A stretch of 5,663 bases of DNA from Nitrososphaerota archaeon (GCA_022572285.1 JACZWF010000105.1:1-5663), one strand, 5' to 3'; positions 1 through 4,603 are shown, counted from the stretch's first letter. Translations and numbers: made by a program. Notes: generated from the sequence alone by a model not told the origin.

Positions 1-454
1 TTGAAAGTAATGTATTAGTTATCTGAGTGCTTCCTACTACTTGAGCATATACACTACCTATCCCTATACCATATATAGATCCGATGGCTTGTGAAGTAAT
101 CGCTACAGAACCTAATATATTATCTCCCGAAACAATGAAAACATTTCCAGAAGCTTGAAATACAGAATCAACTGTTGTACTTGTAACTATTCTTTTAGGC
201 GTTCCAGTAGCTCCCGACTCTAACATAATTGGATGCCATACTGTTGTACCAGATGATTGTCCATAAGTTTGATTCGGTCCAGATACTGACAATAACGTGT
301 TTGTTATCTGTGTACTTCCTAAAACTTGTTCGTAAACAGATCCAATTCCTATACCATATATTGATCCTATAGATTGGGATGTGATAGCGACGCTTCCGAG
401 AATGTTATCTCCACTTTGTATGTATATGTTTCCAGATGGGATAAATGCAGAATC
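1..454. repeat. Imperfect tandem repeat, 285-bp period
   Basis: Positions 1-169 align without gaps to 286-454, an exact offset of 285 bases (95 codons). By hand I count 116 identical bases of 169. Positions 170-285 are the rest of one unit and have no second copy in the window. Most differences are synonymous in the minus-strand frame. The block is AT-rich: lines 1-60, 61-120 and 241-300 have 20, 22 and 24 G+C of 60, against 35 of 60 at 4261-4320. Confidence 0.85.
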
Positions 455-466
455 TATAGATGGCAT
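1..466 (-). CDS. Partial repetitive Gly/Ser/Thr/Ile-rich protein, virion- or surface-like
   Basis: The minus strand is open without a stop from about 560 down to the window edge, and the first ATG in this frame is at 464-466. The product reads as two copies of a roughly 95-residue unit, with runs such as SGDNILGSVAITSQ and GSVYxQVxGSTQITNTLLS. Between the copies is a stretch containing TTVWHPIM. I see no cysteine and few charged residues, and Gly-Ser pairs recur every 8-10 residues. That composition is typical of beta-rich extracellular, tail-fibre or virion proteins; this is inference and I recognise no named family. Over the 56 residues that can be aligned, 47 are identical, while the DNA is only about 69% identical, so the frame appears to be under protein-level selection. 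The true start is unknown: repeat similarity stops at 454, so residues before that are probably antisense readthrough of the neighbouring gene. The 3' end lies outside the window. Confidence 0.6.
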   Translation of the reverse strand, partial: MPSIDSAFIPSGNIYIQSGDNILGSVAITSQSIGSIYGIGIGSVYEQVLGSTQITNTLLSVSGPNQTYGQSSGTTVWHPIMLESGATGTPKRIVTSTTVDSVFQASGNVFIVSGDNILGSVAITSQAIGSIYGIGIGSVYAQVVGSTQITNTLLS

Positions 467-788
467 CGCTACCGAACCAATCTTGATCCCTAGACTTAAC
501 AAATATCCAGATCTAAGATCAGGATATGAGATGCTTGAACGATCAAGAAAAATCTATCTGGATTCTCTAATGGCTATGCGACGTGTGCTGAGGGAAAGAG
601 GAACAATTTCTATAGTAACTCCATATTTACGGATAGCCGGGCAGCAATCAATTACTTTCGATTTCCGAAATTTGGTAGAAGAGGCTGGCCTACGTGTCTC
701 TGATGAGCTTGTCAGATTCCCTCTATATCCTCACCATACAAAGGAGGCGAAACTTCTTCGGGCGTTTTGGCTCTTGAGGAAGGACTAA
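381..788 (+). CDS. Truncated Trm11-like (COG1041) tRNA guanine methyltransferase, C-terminal part only
   Basis: The frame opens at ATG 381, but residues before about 24 lie inside the repeat DNA and are probably not native. From about codon 24 the product reads ESIDGIATEP, like the motif IV region of the archaeal THUMP/Trm11-type methyltransferases that modify tRNA guanine (G10 in characterised members). It continues with a helix (RKIYLDSLMAMRRVL), a strand (GTISIVTPYLR) and a C-terminal YPHHTKEAKLLRAFWLLRKD, typical of the end of this fold. The THUMP domain and the SAM-binding motif I are absent, so the fragment cannot be an active enzyme. Its stop overlaps the convergent hemK stop by 3-4 bases, a tight arrangement suggesting that this 3' end is native to the locus. 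The family call rests on motif resemblance; another Rossmann methyltransferase of the UPF0020 type is possible. Confidence 0.55.
   Translation: MIATLPRMLSPLCMYMFPDGINAESIDGIATEPILIPRLNKYPDLRSGYEMLERSRKIYLDSLMAMRRVLRERGTISIVTPYLRIAGQQSITFDFRNLVEEAGLRVSDELVRFPLYPHHTKEAKLLRAFWLLRKD
448..456. other. Sharp junction between repeat DNA and methyltransferase gene
   Basis: Similarity to the first repeat copy runs to position 454 (cagaatc is shared by both copies) and then vanishes. Recognisable methyltransferase protein starts with codons 450-458 (Glu-Ser-Ile). The overlapping bases gaatc fit both sides, so the join cannot be placed more exactly and looks like a short microhomology. Either a biological rearrangement or an assembly or amplification chimera would look like this. 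Confidence 0.55.
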
Positions 789-1327
789 CAACGCTTGGTA
801 ATCTCAAGTGCGACCAGTTCTTCAAAAAAGAGCCTTCTTCTTGCGACTATTCTCACATTACATGTTTTTAAAAAAAGGGAGATTGCATCTTCAAGTTTGG
901 AGGATGTTGAAAGGACCATGAGTACCTTTCCGGCTTTCTTGACTACTACCAGAGATGCTGTAAACCATTGTATTGGGACAGATATTCCTCCAGTACCGCC
1001 ATCAACACTCCTATCCACAATTTCCTCAGAAGGGAGATATGGTGGGTTGAAGACTACCAAGTCGAAAGTTTCAGGAGTAAAGGGTGTTGCACCATCTGCT
1101 ATTAGGAGATCAACGTTCTGGAGAAGTTCAAGCGTCGCAAGAACTCTCCCAGTCTCTTTGGTGGCATCTACGCTTATGTCTACCCCAACCACATACTCGC
1201 TCATTTTCGCCAAGATTGTGGTAATGAGACCTCGGCCAACCCCAATCTCGAGAGAGATCTTGGCAGGATAGCGGTTCACCATGTCGGCGAGGAGAAACGT
1301 GTCTTCGCCGGGGGAGTATGGTTCCAT
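785..1327 (-). CDS. hemK: HemK/PrmC/Mtq2-type N5-glutamine methyltransferase
   Basis: This 180-residue class I SAM-dependent methyltransferase has the length of the short archaeal and eukaryal Mtq2 group, which lacks the N-terminal helical domain of bacterial PrmC. Residues 1-12 (EPYSPGEDTFLL) match the usual opening. Motif I is LEIGVGRG at 26-33, an acidic residue ends strand 2 (D50), and D78 sits in IADG. The catalytic NPPYLP is at 94-99, followed by a VDGGTGG loop near 108-114. Characterised members methylate the glutamine of the GGQ motif in class I release factors, in eukaryotes with Trm112 as partner; that substrate is inferred here. ATG is at 1325-1327, three bases after the ksgA stop, so the two are almost certainly co-transcribed. 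Its 3' end overlaps the stop of the convergent methyltransferase fragment. An A/T homopolymer at 868-880 lies inside the gene but the frame is intact. Confidence 0.88.
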   Translation of the reverse strand: MEPYSPGEDTFLLADMVNRYPAKISLEIGVGRGLITTILAKMSEYVVGVDISVDATKETGRVLATLELLQNVDLLIADGATPFTPETFDLVVFNPPYLPSEEIVDRSVDGGTGGISVPIQWFTASLVVVKKAGKVLMVLSTSSKLEDAISLFLKTCNVRIVARRRLFFEELVALEITKRC

Positions 1328-1330
1328 CGG

Positions 1331-2095
1331 TCAACCCTTGATCTTGTCGTACACCTTGGCTGCCAGAGCGAATAATTCATCAGGATACAGGTCAGTAACA
1401 CGTTGTTGTTGATGAATTAGATGGAAGGAATCACTGAGATCTATATTGTGCTGTCGTTCGAGGGTCGCTAGCATTGATGATGCTAGTTTACGCTTGAATG
1501 AAAAGAATTTGTTAATCACTCGGATTAGTTCTGGCCTAGCGGGATTACGTGGTTCTAGTGACAAGATCACAGAATCAACTTGAGGAGCAGGAGTAAAAGC
1601 TACGCGCGAAACAGAGTCTTCCGTTCGTACGTGTAAACAACGCTGAGCTATTACAGAAACTGCCGAGTATCTTGATGTTTTCGGAGCTGATAGAATTTTT
1701 TCTGCAAATTCTTGCTGCATTAGCACTATGGCTCGTGTGAAAGTCAAGCAGGCCAGCCACTCAATGAACCTTCGTGATCCAGAGTAGGGAAGACTGGCAA
1801 CCAGAAAATCAAATTTTACTTCCCTTCCAAATCCATCGATATTCTCCAATCTCAAATTGCGCAGTTCGGAGAGCTTCTCTTTGGCTTTCTTGAAAAGGGA
1901 TACGTCAATCTCTGATGATGTTACAAAGCGGGCCCTGGCACATAATCTTTCTGTAAGATTTCCAGTTCCTGTTCCTATTTCATAGACTGTGTCGGAAGGA
2001 CCTACATTAGAAAGATCAACTAGCCTCTGAATTATTTTTCGATCCCTTAGGAAGTGCTGACCGCATCTCCGTCTTTTGGATACCGAGGTTTTCAC
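1331..2095 (-). CDS. ksgA: 16S rRNA (adenine-N6)-dimethyltransferase KsgA/Dim1
   Basis: The 254-residue product belongs to the family that dimethylates two adjacent adenines in the 3'-terminal helix (h45) of small-subunit rRNA during late ribosome assembly. Family marks are GQHFL at 12-16, motif I YEIGTGTGNLT at 38-48, the acidic SEID at 61-64, ENIDGF at 84-89, and FTPAPQVDSVIL in the second half, followed by a helical C-terminal domain. The catalytic motif IV, normally N-[LI]-P-Y, reads ASLPY: Ser101 replaces the asparagine. The start is a GTG at 2093-2095; an in-frame TGA lies five codons upstream and no ATG precedes the GQHFL motif, so GTG is the best choice. A purine-rich stretch (gag) directly abuts it but no well-spaced ribosome site is visible. 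hemK follows at once, and a zinc-ribbon-like ORF ends 36 bases upstream. Confidence 0.92.
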   Translation of the reverse strand: MKTSVSKRRRCGQHFLRDRKIIQRLVDLSNVGPSDTVYEIGTGTGNLTERLCARARFVTSSEIDVSLFKKAKEKLSELRNLRLENIDGFGREVKFDFLVASLPYSGSRRFIEWLACLTFTRAIVLMQQEFAEKILSAPKTSRYSAVSVIAQRCLHVRTEDSVSRVAFTPAPQVDSVILSLEPRNPARPELIRVINKFFSFKRKLASSMLATLERQHNIDLSDSFHLIHQQQRVTDLYPDELFALAAKVYDKIKG

Positions 2096-2131
2096 CTCAG
2101 TTAAGGCTCATGGTTCTGGTAGCGTCGGTCA

Positions 2132-2266
2132 CTACTGAAATTGTGCGGGACGCATGCATCTGTGAGGGATGCCTGAAAGGTTCATGGGAATAGACCTCCT
2201 CCTGGTTCTCATCCAAATTATCTCTTCCCCGCAGTTTCTACACTTGGCAATCGTCTCTTGAGACAA
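2132..2266 (-). CDS. Small zinc-ribbon-like protein, 44 residues
   Basis: This is a short frame in the gap between the RPC34-like gene and ksgA. The product opens MSQETIAKCRNCGEEIIW, with cysteines at 9 and 12, and later has PMNLSG and then HRC, giving His35 and Cys37. The layout CxxC-G-x-x-I-x-W, then an aromatic/basic stretch, P-x-N-x-x-G and H-x-C resembles small single-zinc ribbon proteins seen in archaea; metal binding is inferred. The start is taken as TTG 2264-2266. A CTG precedes it, then an in-frame TAA at 2273-2275; later ATGs would lose the first CxxC. No ribosome site is visible, but a TATA-like box centred about 27 bases upstream would make a leaderless transcript starting at this TTG. 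The stop (TAG) lies 36 bases before ksgA. The function is unknown. Confidence 0.5.
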   Translation of the reverse strand: MSQETIAKCRNCGEEIIWMRTRRRSIPMNLSGIPHRCMRPAQFQ

Positions 2267-2282
2267 CAGGGATTATTCTGCA

Positions 2283-2315
2283 TTATGCCATTTAAACTGA
2301 TGGTATTTGGCATAA
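2283..2315 (-). promoter_or_regulatory. TATA-like box bracketed by an 8-bp perfect inverted repeat
   Basis: On the minus strand a TTTAAAT box lies at 2290-2296. It is bracketed by ttatgcca (2283-2290) and tggcataa (2308-2315), perfect inverted arms with a 17-base spacer. The box centre is about 27 bases from TTG 2266, the usual archaeal TATA-to-start spacing. The arms could form an operator occluding TBP/TFB and controlling the zinc-ribbon gene, ksgA and hemK. The element also lies just downstream of the RPC34-like gene, so a transcript hairpin is an alternative. Confidence 0.4.
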
Positions 2316-2343
2316 CTCAATGCCCGGGGTGACGGAGCGGCGG

Positions 2344-2736
2344 TTATGGAGTGGGTGTGACCATCAGGGGTTTCTCACGTTTATAGTCACGTAGGACCCA
2401 ATCAGAGAGTCCCTGCTGATGTACCTCCAAGGCACACCGTTGAGGAGTGACGATTCCGCCAGGCTCACAACGATCCTCAAATTGACATCTCATGCATGGA
2501 TTGGATTCGTATGGTCCAAGGTTCATGGCATTAGCAGCCTTTAGAAGGAAGGTCCATCGGCCGTCCTCTAGAGACCGTTCCCTTGCAATTAATCCGCTCT
2601 TTTCCAGCCGTATAGCTATTTTCGAAATCTGATTACTTTTGAGGGAGGTGGACCCCAATAGCCCACGTTGCGAAATTCCTTGGCGCCCAGCCGTCACAAC
2701 CAAGTTAAAGAGTTGTGAATAGATATCTCGTTTCAA
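2344..2736 (-). CDS. RPC34-like winged-helix protein with 4Fe-4S-type cysteines
   Basis: The 130-residue product has an N-terminal winged helix (about 5-66): a helix from IYSQLFNLV, ISQRGLLGSTSLKSNQISK as the turn-recognition region, RLEKSGLIARE, and the wing GRWTFLL. After it come C81, C84, C90 and C101 in the context NPCMRCQFEDRCEPGG followed by TPQRC, then a tryptophan (W113). This order closely resembles the C-terminal Fe-S cluster segment of human RPC39/RPC34 (Cys-Pro-rich, Gly-Gly, Pro-x-x-Cys, Trp). Archaeal RPC34 orthologues are known in crenarchaea and thaumarchaea and are thought to help transcription initiation. The start is TTG 2734-2736, with ggag at 2741-2744 four bases before it and an in-frame TAG four codons upstream; no better start exists. 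It lies 54 bases downstream of DUF655 on the same strand. A generic Fe-S winged-helix regulator remains possible. Confidence 0.68.
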   Translation of the reverse strand: MKRDIYSQLFNLVVTAGRQGISQRGLLGSTSLKSNQISKIAIRLEKSGLIARERSLEDGRWTFLLKAANAMNLGPYESNPCMRCQFEDRCEPGGIVTPQRCALEVHQQGLSDWVLRDYKREKPLMVTPTP

Positions 2737-2790
2737 GAAGCTCCACTATGATCTCTATGCAAGTCCAGGCTTATCAATGAATCGGATGGT

Positions 2791-3354
2791 TTACCTCTGT
2801 ACGAAAAGGATAATCCTCGAACCACCCCGGATTTCTTCAAGTATACGTCTTGTAATTAGCTTTGCTGGCTCCCTAACACCAACCCTCTCTTGAAGATCGT
2901 TGAGACTCTCGAAGGGCTTTTTCTCTCTCTCTCTGATTATTTGCATCATGAAGGTCTTTCCAATTCCTGGAATAACTTCGAGTGCGTGGAGCCTTGGTGT
3001 CACAGGCTGAGCTTCGTTGAAGTACGTAACAAATCTTGATTCATTTGCAAGAACAAGCTTTTCAACAACAACTGGGAGGTCGTCTTTTGCGTCCATAGTT
3101 AGCTCGTCATATGAGAGTTTACCCAATACGCTCATCACTTTCACTCTATCTTGTTTTCCGATCCCAATTCTCTCCCCGATTTCGAAGGTCGAGTTAGCTA
3201 GAGCTAGTATCTCCAGGAGGGTAAGGCGGTCCTCTCCAATTGCTTGCACAATTGGGCCCTCCCTCCCTCTGATGATCATCGACCTACCGTGTGGTATTGA
3301 GTCCAAGACGAATGCAAATTCTTCATACTTCTTGGGAAGAAGAGATGTACTCAT
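2791..3354 (-). CDS. DUF655 (COG1491) predicted nucleic-acid-binding protein
   Basis: The 187-residue product matches the archaeal DUF655 family in length and layout. It opens with a hydrophobic core (YEEFAFVLDSIPHG, 10-23) and an OB-like segment (RSMIIRGREGPIVQAIGED, 24-42), then a helical middle (LTLLEILALA; ERIGIGKQDRVKV). The C-terminal half is a helix-hairpin-helix-like region: LEVIPGIGKT at 125-134, IIREREKKPFESL from 138, and RVGVREPAKLI. The double helix-hairpin-helix suggests RNA or DNA binding; the cellular role is not established. Family members usually sit between rpoF and ksgA, as here, which points to ribosome assembly or transcription-translation coupling (inference). ATG 3352-3354 gives the expected N-terminus. 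A weak gaga lies about 8 bases upstream. A possible 22-codon ORF precedes it by 27 bases. Confidence 0.9.
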   Translation of the reverse strand: MSTSLLPKKYEEFAFVLDSIPHGRSMIIRGREGPIVQAIGEDRLTLLEILALANSTFEIGERIGIGKQDRVKVMSVLGKLSYDELTMDAKDDLPVVVEKLVLANESRFVTYFNEAQPVTPRLHALEVIPGIGKTFMMQIIREREKKPFESLNDLQERVGVREPAKLITRRILEEIRGGSRIILFVQR

Positions 3355-3381
3355 CTTGAATATCTCACTGTACTGGTCGGG

Positions 3382-3450
3382 CTAGTTAGGTTGGACAACA
3401 TCCAAAAACGCTCGAACCTTGTTATTGATTCTTAAATATTTGGATGTCAT
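3382..3450 (-). CDS. Possible 22-codon leader ORF upstream of DUF655
   Basis: In the 171-base gap between rpoF and DUF655 the minus strand has ATG at 3448-3450, followed by 21 sense codons and TAG at 3382-3384. The peptide begins MTSKYLRINNKVRAFLDVVQ. A purine-rich agaagga lies about 7 bases before the ATG, and a TATA-like box about 38 bases before it would give a leader of roughly a dozen bases. The stop is 27 bases before the DUF655 ATG. I recognise no family. It could be a small protein, a translated leader, or chance. Confidence 0.28.
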   Translation of the reverse strand: MTSKYLRINNKVRAFLDVVQPN

Positions 3451-3452
3451 GT

Positions 3453-3503
3453 GAATTCCTTCTCTGAAAAATACGGGAATTCGCCTATAAACCTTATTAA
3501 TCG
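3453..3503 (-). promoter_or_regulatory. Candidate promoter for DUF655 with an inverted repeat
   Basis: On the minus strand there are two TATA-like stretches, attaataa (3494-3502) and tttata (3486-3491), just inside the end of the rpoF to DUF655 gap. Immediately downstream are gaattcc (3453-3459) and ggaattc (3476-3482), perfect 7-base inverted arms with a 16-base spacer. The repeat covers the expected transcription start and the ribosome-site region of the small ORF. This fits an operator better than an RNA hairpin, because one arm would probably not be transcribed. It suggests that DUF655 and the genes after it can be transcribed separately from rpl21e-rpoF. Confidence 0.35.
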
Positions 3504-3525
3504 AAAGTTTGGATGAGCAGAGTTG

Positions 3526-3858
3526 TTAATCTTGCTTGTATGCCTCCTTCACGAGGAGCAGTATCTTTTCCAGCGTCTCCGCGGGTATGAGTTTCTTCCA
3601 CCCGCTAGTGAACACTCTCATTTCCGGAAGACTCTTCGGATTTATATTGATGACCTCAAGGGCCTCTTCCTCGCTCAAATACTGTTTTTCAACTATCTCT
3701 GATACAGCATGTTTCACCTTCGTTACGTTCGCGTCTGAGGACTTTTGGGCGTAGTCGACAGTCCTCTTCTGAATCTGATCAGACTTTTCTGGATCGAGGC
3801 TGGCGAGGATCTCCTTGACCTCGGCGATGCTGACCGTCCTACGACTCTTCTCTTTCAT
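3526..3858 (-). CDS. rpoF: DNA-directed RNA polymerase subunit Rpo4 (RpoF, Rpb4-like)
   Basis: The 110-residue product has the usual archaeal Rpo4/RpoF length. It opens with RRTVSIAEVKEIL, the N-terminal segment that packs on Rpo7. It continues with a helical HRDC-like region containing TVDYAQKSS (33-41), LSEEEALEVININPKSLPEMR (about 61-81) and a C-terminal LIPAETLEKILLLVKEA. Rpo4 forms the stalk of RNA polymerase with Rpo7, binds nascent RNA and helps open-complex formation and processivity. ATG 3856-3858 lies 10 bases after the rpl21e stop. A ggtagtga-like ribosome site overlaps the end of rpl21e, so the two are co-transcribed and probably translationally coupled. The order rpl21e-rpoF-DUF655 is common in archaea and supports the call. 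Nothing appears odd or truncated. Confidence 0.9.
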   Translation of the reverse strand: MKEKSRRTVSIAEVKEILASLDPEKSDQIQKRTVDYAQKSSDANVTKVKHAVSEIVEKQYLSEEEALEVININPKSLPEMRVFTSGWKKLIPAETLEKILLLVKEAYKQD

Positions 3859-3868
3859 TTCATAATCA

Positions 3869-4150
3869 CTACCCCTTGTGAGGAGTTATGTGTTCTAATC
3901 TGGATATGATTGTTTTCATCTTCTCTCCAAGGGGGACTTCCACATGGACGACCCTTCTCATAACAATCACAATAGTGCCGGCAAGTCCTTGATACCTTCG
4001 ATGAGGCATTCCTTTCACTTGGGAAGGATCAATATCGATCACGACTTTTTCTCCCACGGAATAGTTCCTGAGAAAGACTGAGAGTCCCCTATTGCGTTTC
4101 TTGGTGAATACTGAACGAGTTTTTCGCCTGTAACCATGATGCCGGGCCAT
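3869..4150 (-). CDS. rpl21e: Large-subunit ribosomal protein eL21 (L21e)
   Basis: The 93-residue basic product has the standard length of archaeal L21e. It begins MARHHGYRRKTRSVFTKK, the conserved arginine-lysine-rich extension that contacts 23S rRNA. The SH3-like barrel follows, with YSVGEKVVIDIDPSQVKGMPHRRYQGLAGTI in pieces across about 30-61 (VGEKVVIDID, KGMPHRRYQG), and then strands VIVMRRVVHVEVPLG and IISRLEHITPHK. ATG 4148-4150 is fixed by the family N-terminus and by a strong ribosome site GGAGATGA seven bases upstream. It is the first gene of the minus-strand cluster and is divergent from the RAM-domain gene. It is an archaeal/eukaryal-type protein absent from bacteria, which is a main reason for calling the window archaeal. 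Confidence 0.95.
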   Translation of the reverse strand: MARHHGYRRKTRSVFTKKRNRGLSVFLRNYSVGEKVVIDIDPSQVKGMPHRRYQGLAGTIVIVMRRVVHVEVPLGEKMKTIISRLEHITPHKG

Positions 4151-4157
4151 TGATGGT

Positions 4158-4165
4158 TCATCTCC
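4158..4165 (-). promoter_or_regulatory. Ribosome binding site of rpl21e
   Basis: GGAGATGA on the minus strand differs at one base from GGAGGTGA, the complement of the archaeal 16S rRNA 3' end. It lies seven bases before the rpl21e ATG. It is the clearest ribosome site in the window, shows that the rpl21e mRNA has a leader, and fixes the start. Confidence 0.7.
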
Positions 4166-4243
4166 CCGAGCGGCCGAATTTACGTGTTACGCATTCATCC
4201 CCCCTCACGCAAGTGAAAATCAGAACGAAAAGAAGGCCCCATC

Positions 4244-4254
4244 ATTATTATTTA
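4244..4254 (-). promoter_or_regulatory. Possible TATA box for rpl21e
   Basis: The minus strand reads TAAATAATAAT here, an AT-rich island in an otherwise GC-rich divergent gap (4151-4260). Initiation about 25 bases downstream would give a leader of roughly 70 bases before rpl21e. The island also lies 7-17 bases before the RAM-gene ATG on the other strand, so it may simply be its AT-rich upstream region. Confidence 0.28.
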
Positions 4255-4260
4255 GCAAAT

Positions 4261-4524
4261 ATGGTAACGCGCGGGCGCCTCGCCACATTAGTGGCCGAGA
4301 GAAGTAAGGAGACTCTGGATGAGATGAGGCGTCTAAAGGCCCGTCCGGGGATACTCGTTAAGGCCGTCTATGCTCTATATGGAAGGCATGATGTCCTGAT
4401 GATCTTCGAAGCAGAAAGCGAAAACTACGCCCTGGATTTCGTTCTCGAATTACGAAATCGCGTTGGAATAATCGACACCGAGACAGCACTCGCGACAGAC
4501 CTCAAGCAGAAGGAAGACGCTTAA
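4261..4524 (+). CDS. Stand-alone Lrp/AsnC ligand-binding (RAM) domain protein
   Basis: The 87-residue product is one alpha/beta RAM domain with no DNA-binding helix-turn-helix. The first strand is LATLVAERS (7-15), followed by a helix (KETLDEMRRLKA), a strand with the dimer-loop motif VYALYGRHDVLMIFEAES (36-53) in which G41 and D44 fit the usual Gly-x-x-Asp, a second helix, and a last strand TETALATDL. Such domains bind amino acids at oligomer interfaces and usually sense nutrient state; stand-alone versions are common in archaea. I chose ATG 4261. The same frame is open upstream to a TTG at 4150, but that extension is Arg/Pro/His-rich, lies outside the domain, and would start on the first base of rpl21e, leaving no promoter. 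The stop is 79 bases before carA on the same strand, suggesting a link to nitrogen or pyrimidine/arginine supply (inference). Confidence 0.75.
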   Translation: MVTRGRLATLVAERSKETLDEMRRLKARPGILVKAVYALYGRHDVLMIFEAESENYALDFVLELRNRVGIIDTETALATDLKQKEDA

Positions 4525-4558
4525 CTCAGCAGAGAATGCACTAACGCACGTCATCTCA

Positions 4559-4571
4559 AGCTTAAAATAAC
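4559..4571 (+). promoter_or_regulatory. Candidate TATA box of carA
   Basis: An AT-rich ttaaaata (4562-4569) preceded by aagc lies about 38 bases before the carA ATG. Initiation about 25 bases downstream would leave a leader of roughly 12 bases, without a clear ribosome site. It suggests carA can be transcribed independently of the RAM-domain gene. Confidence 0.45.
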
Positions 4572-4603
4572 TACATCGGCCAACTTCGATCCCAGTTTAG
4601 TTA

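Noticed and set aside
1..454. CRISPR array or transposon end
   Set aside because: The repeats are 285 bases apart, diverged and coding, with no short identical repeats and spacers. No transposase or terminal inverted repeats are visible.
864..880. T-run terminator for the plus-strand methyltransferase fragment
   Set aside because: It is only five T followed by A7, about 80 bases past the stop and inside hemK. It is too weak and badly placed to call.
795..1271. 158-codon plus-strand frame
   Set aside because: It lies wholly antisense to hemK, whose motifs are clear. The product is Ser/Thr/Arg-rich with no recognisable domain.
1128..1334. 68-codon minus-strand frame overlapping hemK and the ksgA stop
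   Set aside because: It is an out-of-frame shadow of the hemK N-terminal coding region, rich in Arg/His, with no family resemblance.
1575..1760. 61-codon minus-strand frame inside ksgA
   Set aside because: It is an alternative frame of ksgA on the same strand. It has a Ser/Cys-rich low-complexity product and no start signal.
2096..2343. tRNA or structured RNA in the gap upstream of ksgA
   Set aside because: I could not find an acceptor stem, a T-loop GTTCRA motif or a cloverleaf on either strand. A small coding frame explains the region better.
3017..3385. 122-codon plus-strand frame
   Set aside because: It is antisense to DUF655. The Ser/Ile/Leu-rich product is what complementing DUF655 codons would give.
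3536..3754. 72-codon plus-strand frame
   Set aside because: It is antisense to rpoF, whose identity and frame are clear.
4150..4260. N-terminal extension of the RAM-domain protein from TTG 4150
   Set aside because: It would add 37 non-domain residues, begin on the first base of the divergent rpl21e gene and leave no room for either promoter. ATG 4261 begins just before the first RAM strand.
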